Notes: generated by a model from the sequence alone, not told the origin. A stretch of DNA of 64,000 nucleotides from Streptomyces sp. NBC_01431 (GCF_036231355.1 NZ_CP109496.1:6882001-6946000); one strand, 5' to 3'; shown: positions 43,672 to 52,770, numbered from the stretch's first letter. Translations and numbers: made by a program.

Positions 43672-44322
43672 TCAGCTCGGGGCGACGAAACCCGACTCGT
43701 ACGCGGCGATGACCGCCTGCGTGCGGTCGCGCGCGCCCAACTTCGCGAGCACGGCGCTGACATGCGTCTTCACGGTCTCCGTGCCGACGACGAGATGGGC
43801 GGCGATCTCCGCGTTGGACAGCCCACGGGCCATCAGCCGCAGCACCGCGGCCTCCCGGTCGGTGAGTGCCGCCTCGGCGAGCGCCGAGCGCGCCGAAGCG
43901 CTGCCGTACTCGGCGGCGAGCGCGCGCACCGCGGCCGGGAACAGCAGCGAATCGCCCTCGGCCACCAGCCGCACCGCATGGACGATCTCGGCGGGCCGGG
44001 CCCGCTTGAGCAGGAAGCCGTCGGCTCCTGCCCGCAGCGCCTCGTACACGTACTCATCGTTCTCGAACGTCGTGACGACGAGGATCTTCGGCGGGTCCTG
44101 GACCGTACGCAGCACGGCTCGCGTCGCCTCTATCCCATCGAGCAGCGGCATCCGCACATCCATCGCCACCACGTCCGGGCGCAGCTGCCGCACCAGCGGA
44201 ATCACGGCCGCGCCGTCAGCGGCTTCGCCCACCACCTCGATGTCGGGCTGCGCTTCGAGCACGGCCCGCAACCCTGCGCGGACCAGGGGCTCGTCGTCGA
44301 CCAGAAGAACGGTTACCGGCAT
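43672..44322 (-). CDS. NarL/LuxR-type response regulator
   Basis: A 216-residue regulator. The receiver domain starts VTVLLVDDEPLVRAGLRAVL, with acidic pair Asp9-Asp10, the phosphorylatable Asp in RPDVVAMDVRMPLLDG (about 54) and the Lys in GADGFLLKRARP. A LuxR helix-turn-helix closes it (LTDREAAVLRLMARGLSNAE, IAAHLVVGTETVKTHVSAVL). It lies 81 bp after the sensor kinase, forming a pair. The likely target is the divergent ABC exporter. Confidence 0.93.
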   Translation of the reverse strand: MPVTVLLVDDEPLVRAGLRAVLEAQPDIEVVGEAADGAAVIPLVRQLRPDVVAMDVRMPLLDGIEATRAVLRTVQDPPKILVVTTFENDEYVYEALRAGADGFLLKRARPAEIVHAVRLVAEGDSLLFPAAVRALAAEYGSASARSALAEAALTDREAAVLRLMARGLSNAEIAAHLVVGTETVKTHVSAVLAKLGARDRTQAVIAAYESGFVAPS

Positions 44323-44403
44323 CCGGCCACCCTAACGGCAGGCCACGGAACGGATCCGAGGCCTGTGGACAACCTCCGATCAGGCGGGCCGGGAGACGGT
44401 TCC

Positions 44404-45576
44404 TCAGACCAGGCTCTCCAGTGGCAGCCGCACCCGCACCCGCCACTCGCCCTCGTGCGGCCCCGTCTCCGCCTGCCCGCCGAGCAGCGCGGCCCGCTCC
44501 CGCATCCCGCGCAGTCCGCTGCCGCCCTTCCCGCTCGGTGCCGCACCCGTCAGCCGATTGGTCACATCCATCTCAAGTCGCATGCCGAGCACGGCCATAC
44601 GGACCCGGACGGGCACCGGGCCCGCGTGCCGCAGCACATTGGTGAGTGCTTCCTGAAGGATGCGGTAGCCCTCCCGTGACACCGGGCCCGGCACTTGCTC
44701 CAGGGCGCCCGAGAGCTCCGCGTCGACGTGCGCTCCCGAACTGCGGGCCGACTCGAAGAGCCGGTCGGCTTCCATGAGGGTGGGCCGCTGACTGGCCGGC
44801 AGGCTCGTCTCGCGCAGCACGAGCAGCACCCGTTCCAGATCCTCCAGCGCGGCCCGGCCGGTCTCCTCGATCGCCGCGAGGGCCCGGTCGGTGAAGGCCG
44901 GATCCCGGGCCGCGCGGGCCGCGCCCGCCTGCACGACGGCGACGGTCAGGGCATGGCCGATGGAGTCGTGGATCTCGCGGGCGATGCGGTTGCGCTCCAG
45001 GAGCAGCTCGGTCCGCTCCTCAAGAGCGGTGAGCCGCTCGGCGGGCGACGGACCGAGCAGCCTGCGGGCGAGGAAGATGACGAGGTTCCCGGCCGACACC
45101 AGACAGACCAGCATGAGGGCGACCGGTACCAGCGCGAGCGGTACGAGCCACCCGTGCGACGGCCACGATTGCATCCAGCGGAAGACGACCGGCGGCTCTC
45201 CGAACCCACGCGCCACCAGATCCACGGACAGCGCCGGAAGCCAGACCGTCGACACCATCGTCACGCCGGACAGCACGAGCCGCGCCTCCAGCCAGAGCAC
45301 GGTGCGCCACCGGTCGCGCCAGGTGGCCGACGGCGCGACCGCGATCGACGCGTCGGGCCTGCCCCGCTCGCCGGGCGTGAGGAGCAACTGCGCCTGTATG
45401 CCCTCTTCGAGACGCACCGCGGGAATCAACCCGAGCGGCACGACCAGCAGCCCCACGACGTAGAACCGGTCCATGTCGATGAACAGCCAGATGGCCACGA
45501 ACGCGAGGGGGATGAGTAGATGCAGCCATCGGGTGTACGTGACCGGATGGCCAAGCAGGCGAAGAGAGCGGCGCAT
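44404..45576 (-). CDS. Two-component sensor histidine kinase (NarX/DesK-like)
   Basis: A 390-residue membrane kinase. The N-terminal part has about five hydrophobic helices (WLHLLIPLAFVAIWLFIDMD; FYVVGLLVVPLGLIPAV; HGWLVPLALVPVALMLVCLV). The HisKA_3 dimerisation helix holds the phospho-acceptor His in RIAREIHDSIGHALTVAVVQ. The ATPase domain shows the N box ILQEALTNVLRHAG and the G box GSGLRGMRERAALLGG. The ATG at 45576 is used, since the frame upstream is only shadow. It is divergent from an ABC exporter, the usual layout for antibiotic or envelope-stress sensing. Confidence 0.9.
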   Translation of the reverse strand: MRRSLRLLGHPVTYTRWLHLLIPLAFVAIWLFIDMDRFYVVGLLVVPLGLIPAVRLEEGIQAQLLLTPGERGRPDASIAVAPSATWRDRWRTVLWLEARLVLSGVTMVSTVWLPALSVDLVARGFGEPPVVFRWMQSWPSHGWLVPLALVPVALMLVCLVSAGNLVIFLARRLLGPSPAERLTALEERTELLLERNRIAREIHDSIGHALTVAVVQAGAARAARDPAFTDRALAAIEETGRAALEDLERVLLVLRETSLPASQRPTLMEADRLFESARSSGAHVDAELSGALEQVPGPVSREGYRILQEALTNVLRHAGPVPVRVRMAVLGMRLEMDVTNRLTGAAPSGKGGSGLRGMRERAALLGGQAETGPHEGEWRVRVRLPLESLV

Positions 45577-45684
45577 TCGCCCATCGTCCCAGCGCGGTGA
45601 TCCCCGCGGCTCCCTCGCGCGGGGGAGAAGGTCCCCGCTGTCGGGGGAGGCCACTGACCTGCGCCGACGGGCAGGCTTGGGGGC

Positions 45685-46617
45685 ATGACAAGGATCGACG
45701 TCCAAGAGCTCTGCAAGGAGTACGGCACCACGCGGGCCGTGGACCGCCTCACGTTCGGGGTGCGGCCCGGCCGGGTCACCGGCTTCCTCGGCCCCAACGG
45801 CGCGGGCAAGTCCACCACGATGCGCATCCTGCTCGGCCTCGACCGGCCGACCTCGGGCACCGCGCTGATCGGCGGCCGACGGTACACGGAGCTGGTCGAA
45901 CCGTTGCGCGAAGTGGGTGCCCTGCTCGACGCCCAGGCGGCACACGGCTCCCGCACGGCCCGCAACCACCTGCTGGCCCTCGCGGTGAGCAACCGCATAC
46001 CGGTGCGGCGGGTGGACGAAGTCCTTGAGGAAGCCGGACTCACGGGTGTCGCGGGCCGTCGGATCAAGACGTTCTCGCTCGGCATGAGGCAGCGGCTGGG
46101 GATCGCCGCCGCCCTGCTCGGCGACCCCGCGGTCGTGATCCTGGACGAGCCGTCGAACGGCCTGGACCCCGAAGGGATCATCTGGGCAAGGGAGTTGATG
46201 CGCGGCCTGGCCAGGGAGGGAAGGACAGTGCTCGTCTCCAGCCACCTGATGAACGAGACCGCCTCGTTCGCGGACCACTTGGTCGTCCTGGGCCGGGGAC
46301 GGCTCCTGGCCGACACTCCGATGCGGGGCTTCATCGACTCCCGCATCCGGCCGAAGGTCCGGCTGCGCACCACCGAAGGCCCTCGGCTGCGGGCCGCGCT
46401 GCTCGGCAAGGGCTTCGACCCGGTCCAGGGTGAGGACGGATGCTGGACGGTGGAGGGAGCCCGGGTCGAAGAGATAGGTCCGATCGCGGCCCATGAGGGC
46501 ATCCCGGTCCTCGAACTCACCAATGTGGAAGCCACGTTGGAACAGGCCTACCTCGATCTGACCGTCGGCGAGGCGGAGTACAGCTCGGCGCCCGCGACGC
46601 TGACCCAGGAGGTGTGA
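45685..46617 (+). CDS. ABC transporter ATP-binding protein
   Basis: A 310-residue ATPase of the CcmA/DrrA type. The Walker A motif is GFLGPNGAGKSTTMRILLGL. The signature sequence FSLGMRQRLGIAAALLGDPA has the less common LGMRQ form, and Walker B with D-loop is VVILDEPSNGLDPEGI. The switch His is in VLVSSHLMNETASFADH. The C-terminal extension after residue 215 is typical of the drug-exporter subgroup. It sits 3 nt before its permease gene and is divergent from a two-component system that probably controls it. Confidence 0.92.
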   Translation: MTRIDVQELCKEYGTTRAVDRLTFGVRPGRVTGFLGPNGAGKSTTMRILLGLDRPTSGTALIGGRRYTELVEPLREVGALLDAQAAHGSRTARNHLLALAVSNRIPVRRVDEVLEEAGLTGVAGRRIKTFSLGMRQRLGIAAALLGDPAVVILDEPSNGLDPEGIIWARELMRGLAREGRTVLVSSHLMNETASFADHLVVLGRGRLLADTPMRGFIDSRIRPKVRLRTTEGPRLRAALLGKGFDPVQGEDGCWTVEGARVEEIGPIAAHEGIPVLELTNVEATLEQAYLDLTVGEAEYSSAPATLTQEV

Positions 46618-46620
46618 ACC

Positions 46621-47367
46621 ATGTCGTTCCCCGCAGTGCTCCACACCGAGTGGATCAAGGTCCGCTCGCTGCGCTCCCTCGTGGGCTCCCTGCTGACCGT
46701 GCCCGTCGCGACCGCGGGCCTCTCCCTCCTCATCTGCGGCTCCCTCGGCCGCCCAGAGCCCGGCAGTACGGACTTCGACCCGGTGCTGTTCTCCTACTAC
46801 GGCCTGAATTTCGGCCAGTTGGCCGCGATCATTTTCGGCGCCATAGCGATGGCGGGTGAATACAAGGACTCCGGGATCCGGATATCCCTGGCGGCCGTGC
46901 CCGACAGGAGACTGTTCTACGGGGCCAAGCTCGCGGTGGTGGGCGGATGCGTCCTCGCCGTGGGCCTGGTGACCAGCTTGATCAGTTTCCTCGGCGGTCA
47001 GGCGCTGATGGACAAGGGCTTCGGCATAGGCATCGCGGATCCGGGCGCGTTGCGGGCCGTCGTGGGGTGCGCCCTCTACCTTGCCCTGACGAGCCTGCTG
47101 GCGGCGGGAGTCGCAGCCGTGCTGCGTAGCGTCACCGGCGCGCTGAGCGTGCTCGTGCCGCTGTTCCTGATCGTTCCCTTCGTGGTGGGAGACGCGTCGC
47201 AGGGAGGCGGCGCGGCCGACTTCCTGCCGGACCGGGCAGGGCAGCAGATCCTGCTGCAAGACCCGGTCGGGACGCTGGGGCCGTGGAGTGGCATGGCCGT
47301 CATGGCGGCCTGGACGGCACTCGCCGTGGGGCTCGGCTGGTGGGCGCTGCGACGGCGCGACGCCTGA
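46621..47367 (+). CDS. ABC-2 type permease subunit
   Basis: A 248-residue protein with about six membrane helices (SLLTVPVATAGLSLLICGSL; LAAIIFGAIAMAGEYKDSGI; VLAVGLVTSLISFLGGQALM). The N-terminus, VLHTEWIKVRSLRSL, is the cytosolic coupling helix typical of ABC-2 permeases. It pairs with the upstream ATPase. The substrate is probably a peptide, a drug or a lipid-like molecule, which cannot be specified. A 35-bp tandem repeat begins at its stop codon. Confidence 0.85.
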   Translation: MSFPAVLHTEWIKVRSLRSLVGSLLTVPVATAGLSLLICGSLGRPEPGSTDFDPVLFSYYGLNFGQLAAIIFGAIAMAGEYKDSGIRISLAAVPDRRLFYGAKLAVVGGCVLAVGLVTSLISFLGGQALMDKGFGIGIADPGALRAVVGCALYLALTSLLAAGVAAVLRSVTGALSVLVPLFLIVPFVVGDASQGGGAADFLPDRAGQQILLQDPVGTLGPWSGMAVMAAWTALAVGLGWWALRRRDA

Positions 47368-47448
47368 CCGGGAAGCGGGGCGTGCGACGGGGTGGCGCAT
47401 GACCGGAAGGCGGGGCGTGCGATGGCGTGGTGCATGACCGGAAGGCGG
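47366..47448. repeat. 35-bp tandem repeat, 2.4 copies
   Basis: Copies at 47366-47400 and 47401-47435 share GACCGG, GCGGGGCGTGCGA and GCAT, with a few substitutions. A third partial copy, GACCGGAAGGCGG, runs to 47448. The repeat starts inside the permease stop codon. Confidence 0.8.
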
Positions 47449-47503
47449 CGCCTCAGGGGCTGACGGGCCGCCAATTGTCAGTGCCAGCAGGTTTACTGAC
47501 GGC

Positions 47504-47938
47504 ATGACCACCGCCCTGTATCTCCAGCGCATCGACTGGTTGCGCTCCCGGGAATTTCCCCAGGAGCGCAGCCGCAGCAGTTCGGGTGTGAGCGGGCCGG
47601 GATACCACTCCTCATGCCTGAGCGCCGACGAGGAGGAATGGGAGGACCTGACGGAACGGCTGGCAAAGCGCGCGCAATGCGTCGCCGACCACGACGCCCT
47701 GGTGGCGGAGCTCACGCGCCGCTGGGAGGAACCGCAGTGGATAAGTCTCTGGGGCGCCCAGGCCCGGCTGGTCGCGGGTGAGGTGATACCGGAGCCCTGG
47801 GCGGAGTTCGCCGTCGGATTCGACTTCCTGAACCTGTGGCGGGTCGACGGGCGGTGGATCGCGGTGGGCCTCGACCTGGAGGAGGAGGGCCCGGGGTGGG
47901 ACCTGAGCGTCACGGTGACGGAGGTGGACCCTCCCTAG
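47504..47938 (+). CDS. Hypothetical protein
   Basis: A 144-residue acidic, Trp-rich protein that I do not recognise. The first 55 residues (LQRIDWLRSREFPQERSRSS, ADEEEWEDLTERL) are hydrophilic. The rest alternates short strands and helices (EEPQWISLWGAQARLVAG, FAVGFDFLNLWRVDGRWIAV) and ends in an acidic segment (GLDLEEEGPGWDLSVTVTEV). No signal peptide or transmembrane helix is seen. The codon pattern looks coding, and an ATG start fits. It is isolated between the ABC exporter and the Mug-type glycosylase. Confidence 0.6.
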   Translation: MTTALYLQRIDWLRSREFPQERSRSSSGVSGPGYHSSCLSADEEEWEDLTERLAKRAQCVADHDALVAELTRRWEEPQWISLWGAQARLVAGEVIPEPWAEFAVGFDFLNLWRVDGRWIAVGLDLEEEGPGWDLSVTVTEVDPP

Positions 47939-48070
47939 GGACGGCGACGTCCGCGGGGTGGGAATGGCGACGCCGGACGGGGAGGGCGACGACGTTCACC
48001 CGGGGAGGAACCGCGACGCCACCGGAGGGGGAAGACCCTGGGTGCCGGGCGCCCAACAGGCGCGACGGCC

Positions 48071-48619
48071 CTAATCGACGGGGGCCTGCGCCGCGAGGCG
48101 TAGGCGGGCGTACTCGTCAGCCATGGTCCGTGCGGTCCAATGGGCGTTGAGACCACTGGGGTTGGGCAGCGCCCACACCCTGGTGGAGCCGATCATGTGC
48201 TCCTGCGGGCCGATCTGGGCCCGGCGGTCGCCGAACGCCGTACGGTATGCCGTCACTCCCACGACGGCCAGCCAACGCGGTCGCAGCCGCTCCACCTTCG
48301 CGGTCAGCAGGCGCCCGCCCTCGCGGAACTCCTCGGCGTCTATCTCGTCGGCGCGAGCGGTGGCCCGCGCAACCACATTGGTGATGCCGAGACCGTACGA
48401 AAGGAGCTCGTACTGCTCCGAGGGCTTCAACTGCCTCGGGGTGAAACGGGACAGATGAAGTACCGGCCAGAACCGGTTGCCGGGGCGGGCGAAGTGGTGG
48501 CCCGTGGCGCCCGACATCAGACCGGGGTTGATGCCACAGAACAGCACGGACAGGCCGCCCGTGATCACGTCGGGAATGACGGTGTCGCGGGCGGCCTGGA
48601 GTTCCTCGGGAGTCAGCAT
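48071..48619 (-). CDS. mug: G/U mismatch-specific DNA glycosylase (Mug-type)
   Basis: A 182-residue uracil-DNA glycosylase superfamily member. The active-site motif LSVLFCGINPGLMSGATGHH (about 24-43) is the family-2 GINPG. The second motif, WALPNPSGLNAHWT (about 149-162), inserts into the minor groove. It removes uracil or ethenocytosine opposite guanine in the cytosol. The length fits the E. coli enzyme. Its start is separated by only 10 bp from the stop of adenylosuccinate lyase and is transcribed in the same direction. Confidence 0.9.
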   Translation of the reverse strand: MLTPEELQAARDTVIPDVITGGLSVLFCGINPGLMSGATGHHFARPGNRFWPVLHLSRFTPRQLKPSEQYELLSYGLGITNVVARATARADEIDAEEFREGGRLLTAKVERLRPRWLAVVGVTAYRTAFGDRRAQIGPQEHMIGSTRVWALPNPSGLNAHWTARTMADEYARLRLAAQAPVD

Positions 48620-48629
48620 GGGAGCAGGA

Positions 48630-50072
48630 TCACAGGATCGAACCGGGGGCGTAACCGGCGGCCGCCGGATGCTGCTTGACGATCTCCTCGATACGGGAGA
48701 GCACCGCGGTGACCTGGTCGCCGGCCGCGCCGGTGAAGGACAGCTTGTCGGCCATCAGCGCGTCGAGCTGAGCCCGGTCGAGCGGCATACGCTCGTCGGC
48801 GGCCAGCTTGTCGAGAAGCTCATTGCGTTCGGCACCCTGCTCGCGCATGGCGAGCGCGGAGGCGACCGCGTGCTCCTTGATGACCTCGTGCGCGGCCTCC
48901 CGGCCGACCCCGGCGCGGACGGCAGCCATCAGGACCTTCGTCGTGGCCAGGAAGGGCAGGTAGCGGTCCAGCTCACGGGCGACGACGGCAGGGAAGGCGC
49001 CGAACTCGTCGAGGACCGTCAGGAAGGTTTCGAGGAGTCCGTCGAAGGCGAAGAACGCGTCCGGCAGGGCGACCCGGCGCACCACCGAGCAGGAGACGTC
49101 GCCCTCGTTCCACTGGTCGCCGGCCAGCTCGCCGGTCATCGACGCATAGCCGCGCAGGATCACCATCAGGCCGTTGACGCGCTCGCAGGAGCGGGTGTTC
49201 ATCTTGTGCGGCATCGCGGAGGAGCCGACCTGGCCGGGCTTGAAGCCCTCGGTGACCAGCTCGTGCCCGGCCATCAGCCGGATCGTCTTGGCGACCGAGG
49301 ACGGCGCGGCGGCCAGCTGCACAAGGGCGGTCACCACGTCGTAGTCGAGGGAGCGCGGGTAGACCTGGCCGACGGAGGTGAAGGCCTGCGCGAAGCCGAG
49401 GTGGCCCGCGATGCGCTGCTCCAGGTCAGCCAGCTTCGAGGCGTCGCCTCCCAGCAGGTCCAGCATGTCCTGAGCGGTGCCGACCGGGCCCTTGATCCCG
49501 CGCAGCGGGTAGCGGGCGAGGAGGTCCTCCAGGCGCCCGTACGCCACGAGCAGTTCGTCGGCGGCGGTCGCGAAACGCTTGCCCAGGGTCGTGGCCTGCG
49601 CGGCCACGTTGTGCGAGCGCCCGGCCATGACCAGCTCGGCGTACTCGCCGGACAGCTTGCCGAGACGGGCAAGCACGGCCACCGTGCGATCGCGCATCAG
49701 CTCAAGGGACAGCCGGATCTGGAGCTGCTCGACGTTCTCGGTCAGGTCGCGGGAGGTCATGCCCTTGTGGACCTGCTCGTGCCCGGCGAGCGCGTTGAAC
49801 TCCTCGATGCGAGCCTTCACATCGTGCCGGGTGACCTTCTCGCGCTCCGCGATGGAGGCGAGGTCGACCTGGTCGATGACGCGCTCGTAGTCGGCGAGTG
49901 CGGCCTCGGGCACCTCGATCCCCAGGTCCTTCTGGGCACGCAGCACGGCGAGCCACAGCTGGCGCTCCAGCTTGACCTTCTGCTCGGGGGACCAGAGGAC
50001 GGCAAGCTCCGCGGAGGCGTAGCGGCCGGCCAGAACGTTGGGGATGCGAGGCTTCGCAGACACAGCAGTCAC
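48630..50072 (-). CDS. purB: Adenylosuccinate lyase
   Basis: A 480-residue member of the fumarase/aspartase superfamily that acts twice in purine synthesis (SAICAR to AICAR, and adenylosuccinate to AMP). Landmarks are GHEQVHKGMTSRDLTENVEQ, AGRSHNVAAQATTLGKRFA with the catalytic-type His, and the signature loop GQVGSSAMPHKMNTRSCERV. I use the GTG at 50072 (TAVSAKPRIPNVLAG); the open frame upstream overlaps the peptide deformylase gene region and is not coding in this frame. It forms a probable transcription unit with mug. Confidence 0.93.
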   Translation of the reverse strand: MTAVSAKPRIPNVLAGRYASAELAVLWSPEQKVKLERQLWLAVLRAQKDLGIEVPEAALADYERVIDQVDLASIAEREKVTRHDVKARIEEFNALAGHEQVHKGMTSRDLTENVEQLQIRLSLELMRDRTVAVLARLGKLSGEYAELVMAGRSHNVAAQATTLGKRFATAADELLVAYGRLEDLLARYPLRGIKGPVGTAQDMLDLLGGDASKLADLEQRIAGHLGFAQAFTSVGQVYPRSLDYDVVTALVQLAAAPSSVAKTIRLMAGHELVTEGFKPGQVGSSAMPHKMNTRSCERVNGLMVILRGYASMTGELAGDQWNEGDVSCSVVRRVALPDAFFAFDGLLETFLTVLDEFGAFPAVVARELDRYLPFLATTKVLMAAVRAGVGREAAHEVIKEHAVASALAMREQGAERNELLDKLAADERMPLDRAQLDALMADKLSFTGAAGDQVTAVLSRIEEIVKQHPAAAGYAPGSIL

Positions 50073-50131
50073 ATGTCGAGAGTCTACTGGCGATTTCTGC
50101 AGGCCAGCGCCCCACCCCGGTTTGTGCCTTG

Positions 50132-50821
50132 CTACGAGTGGGCGTGCGGCCCGCCGGACGGCGTGGGCGGGCGGGAGTCCGAGTGTGCCGCTCCCAGGTC
50201 GAAGCCCAGGGCTTCGGCCGCCGCAGCCGGGGTGGGCTGGGCCCAGCGTTCGGTCATCGCCTCTCGCGAGGACAGCGAGCGCAGCTCCGCCAGGTCCAGG
50301 TACAGGGTGCCGTCGAGGTGGTCGGTCTCGTGCTGCACGATGCGGGCGGGCCAACCGGTGAACACCTCGTCCACCTCGCGGCCGTGCTCGTCGAGCGCGC
50401 GGAGCCGCACCTTCTCGTGGCGGGCCACGACCGCTCCCCAGCCGGGCACGCTCAGGCAGCCCTCGAAGAACGCGGCCCGGTCCGACCCGACGGCCTCGTA
50501 CGACGGATTGACCAGCACCCGGAACGGCTGCGGGACACGGCCCCGCACCTGCCTGACCTCATCCGACACCTCCGCCGCGTCCTCAATGACCGCGAGTCGC
50601 AGGGGGAGGCCGACCTGCGGCGCGGCGAGGCCGACGCCCGGCGCGGCGTGCATCGTCTCGCGCATCGCCTCGATCAGCCGGCCGAGCCGCCGATGGTCGA
50701 GCCGGTCGTCCACCGGCTCGGCGGGACGGCGCAGCACGGGGTCTCCTGCGGAGACGATCGGCAACGGGCCGGAACCGGAGAGGAGTTCGTCGATGAGGTC
50801 GGACAGCTGAGGGGACGCCAT
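50132..50821 (-). CDS. def: Peptide deformylase
   Basis: A 229-residue deformylase that removes the formyl group from nascent proteins. All three metal-site motifs are present: GVGLAAPQVGLPLRLAVIED, FFEGCLSVPGWGAVVARHEK (Cys ligand) and RIVQHETDHLDGTLY (two His ligands and the catalytic Glu). The ATG at 50821 is used, with an in-frame GTG at 50827. The protein has an N-terminal extension of about 25 residues and a hydrophilic C-terminal tail compared with the E. coli enzyme, common in Streptomyces. Streptomycetes often carry several deformylases. Confidence 0.93.
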   Translation of the reverse strand: MASPQLSDLIDELLSGSGPLPIVSAGDPVLRRPAEPVDDRLDHRRLGRLIEAMRETMHAAPGVGLAAPQVGLPLRLAVIEDAAEVSDEVRQVRGRVPQPFRVLVNPSYEAVGSDRAAFFEGCLSVPGWGAVVARHEKVRLRALDEHGREVDEVFTGWPARIVQHETDHLDGTLYLDLAELRSLSSREAMTERWAQPTPAAAAEALGFDLGAAHSDSRPPTPSGGPHAHS

Positions 50822-50999
50822 GCGCACAGCATGCCAAGAACGATCACGTCATGCGTCCCTCGGGGTCATGTCGCCTCTGTCAACAATCGGGTCTGGCGGG
50901 AATGTACGACCGGAATCAGATCTTTCCCTTGAGGGACGTGGTCGGCAGCCGCCGACGGTCCGGTGTTGCCCGATACCGCTCCAGGAAGACGAGGAGACC

Positions 51000-51719
51000 A
51001 TGCCTCACGCGTCCGTCCGCACCGGGATCCCGGCGCATCCGCTGGACAATCCCGCGTACGACTCGCTGACCGGTGCGCACGCCCGGTTCGCCGAGGGTCG
51101 CGGCCGGGTGCTGCGCTATCAGACCGATGTGTCGCCCTGGCTCGGCCTGCCCGCGGATCCGGACGCCACCGACTGGGCTGATCTGGCCGCACTCGCCGGG
51201 CCCGGCGCGGAGGTGGCGTTGCCCGGAGTACGGGTCGCGCTGCCCGAGGGCTGGGAGGTGACGTTCGATATGGAGGGTGTGCAACTGGTCGACGAGGCGG
51301 TGGACGCCCGGCCCGACGAGGAGGCGGTGCGGCTCGGCGCGGACGATGTGCCCGAGATGCTCGCGCTCGTGGAGCGCACCCGGCCGGGCCCGTTCCTGCC
51401 CCGTACCGTCGAGCTCGGCACCTACCTGGGCATCCGCCGCGGTGGGGAGCTGATCGCGATGGCCGGCGAGCGCCTGCACCCGCCGGGCTGGACCGAGATC
51501 AGCGCGGTCTGCACCGATGCCGCGTTCCGTGGTCAGGGTCTCGGTTCCCGCCTGGTCCGCGCGGTTGCCGCGGGCATCAGGGAGCGGGGCGAAACACCGT
51601 TCCTGCACACCGCCGCCGCCAATACAGGCGCGATCAGCCTCTACGAGTCGCTCGGCTTCCGGCTCCGCCGCACGACCCGGTTCCTCGCTGCCCGGGTGCC
51701 GGAGCACAGCGCCGGATAG
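51000..51719 (+). CDS. GNAT family N-acetyltransferase
   Basis: A 239-residue protein. The first 100 residues form a less conserved cap (HPLDNPAYDSLTGAHARFAE). The C-terminal half is a GNAT domain with the acetyl-CoA loop AAFRGQGLGSRLVRAVAAGI and the closing strand PFLHTAAANTGAISLYESLG. It resembles FR47-like acetyltransferases. The ATG at 51000 follows AGGAG. The acceptor is unknown. Confidence 0.87.
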   Translation: MPHASVRTGIPAHPLDNPAYDSLTGAHARFAEGRGRVLRYQTDVSPWLGLPADPDATDWADLAALAGPGAEVALPGVRVALPEGWEVTFDMEGVQLVDEAVDARPDEEAVRLGADDVPEMLALVERTRPGPFLPRTVELGTYLGIRRGGELIAMAGERLHPPGWTEISAVCTDAAFRGQGLGSRLVRAVAAGIRERGETPFLHTAAANTGAISLYESLGFRLRRTTRFLAARVPEHSAG

Positions 51720-51761
51720 CGGGCGCCCCACACCCCACGTGCTGGCCCCCGTACCCTGCCC

Positions 51762-51887
51762 CGACGCCCCGACGCCCCGACGCCCCGACGCCCCGACGCC
51801 CCGACGCCCCGACGCCCCGACGCCCCGACGCCCCGACGCCCCGACGCCCCGACGCCCCGACGCCCCGACGCCCCGACGCCCCGACGC
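51762..51887. repeat. 14-copy tandem repeat of a 9-bp unit
   Basis: The unit CGACGCCCC is repeated about 14 times without interruption. Because the period is three codons, it stays open on both strands. It lies 40 bp after the GNAT stop and about 45 bp before the SGNH hydrolase stop, in intergenic DNA. Confidence 0.95.
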
Positions 51888-51933
51888 AACGGCCCCGCCA
51901 TCCCGGCCATTGCCAGGTCGGGCGGTCAGGCGG

Positions 51934-52770
51934 TCAGCCGTCCACGCGGATCCAGTCCGATACCGGACCCGGCGCCGTCCCGGCCGGCGGTGTGACCCAG
52001 AACGCCTGGCTCTTCGACGCGTTGAAGTGGGCCCCGCTCCGGCCGTCGCCCGAGGACTTTCCGGTGATCCGGCGCCCTATCCACGGCACCAGATGCTGCC
52101 GGGCGAAGCGCAGGTCGGCGCTTCGCCGCGCGCTCCAGCCGGGCTGGACGGCGGGCGGCAGTGGCGTCCGCCAGTCGTCCTCGGGGTCGTGGCCGAGGGT
52201 CTGCCAGACCGCTTCGGCCACCCTGCGGTGCCCCTCCGCCGTGAGATGCAGCCGGTCCACGTCCCAGAGCCGCTGGTCGCCGAGGACCGGGGCGCCGTAC
52301 AGGTCGACCACCAACGCGCCGTGCCGGGCGGCGAGTTCGTCGACGTACGAGAAGAGTTCCTCCATGCGGGGCCGGAACCGTTCCATCACCGGGCCGTTCC
52401 GCCCGGGGCTGCGCATCAGGACGAGCCGTTTGCAGGAGGGGGCCAGCTGCTCGACCGCGTCCGTCAGGAGCCCGCGGACGCGGCCCATGTCGCACTTGGG
52501 CCGCAGCGTGTCGTTGAGGCCGCCGACCAGGGTGACGACGTCCGGGCGGAGCGCGGCCGCCGCGGCCACCTGCTCCTCGACGATCTGCCCGATCAGCTTG
52601 CCGCGGACTGCGAGGTTCGCGTAGCGGAAGCCGGGGGTTCGGGCGGCGAGGCGGGTGGCCAGCACATCGGCCCAGCCCCGGTAGGACCCGTCGGGGAGCA
52701 GGTCGGACATGCCTTCGGTGAAGGAGTCACCGATCGCGGCGAAACTGGTGTAGGTGGCATTCATCTCCAT
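51934..52770 (-). CDS. SGNH/GDSL-type hydrolase
   Basis: A 278-residue hydrolase. Block I is TSFAAIGDSFTEGMSD with the nucleophile Ser (about residue 16). Block II is ANLAVRGKLIGQIV with the Gly. Block III is VTLVGGLNDTLRP with the Asn. Block V is DRLHLTAEGHRRVAEAV, supplying Asp and His. No signal peptide is visible, so it is probably a cytosolic esterase or lipase. ATG 52770 or 52764 could start it. The C-terminal 70 residues extend beyond the catalytic domain and include RRSADLRFARQHLVPWIG. Confidence 0.88.
   Translation of the reverse strand: MEMNATYTSFAAIGDSFTEGMSDLLPDGSYRGWADVLATRLAARTPGFRYANLAVRGKLIGQIVEEQVAAAAALRPDVVTLVGGLNDTLRPKCDMGRVRGLLTDAVEQLAPSCKRLVLMRSPGRNGPVMERFRPRMEELFSYVDELAARHGALVVDLYGAPVLGDQRLWDVDRLHLTAEGHRRVAEAVWQTLGHDPEDDWRTPLPPAVQPGWSARRSADLRFARQHLVPWIGRRITGKSSGDGRSGAHFNASKSQAFWVTPPAGTAPGPVSDWIRVDG

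Noticed and set aside
45577..47913. Open frame continuing upstream of the histidine kinase on the minus strand
   Set aside because: It lies opposite the ABC ATPase and permease genes, which have unmistakable motifs. The kinase sequence begins at 45576.
51762..51887. CRISPR array
   Set aside because: Units are 9 bp and contiguous with no spacers, and no cas genes are present.
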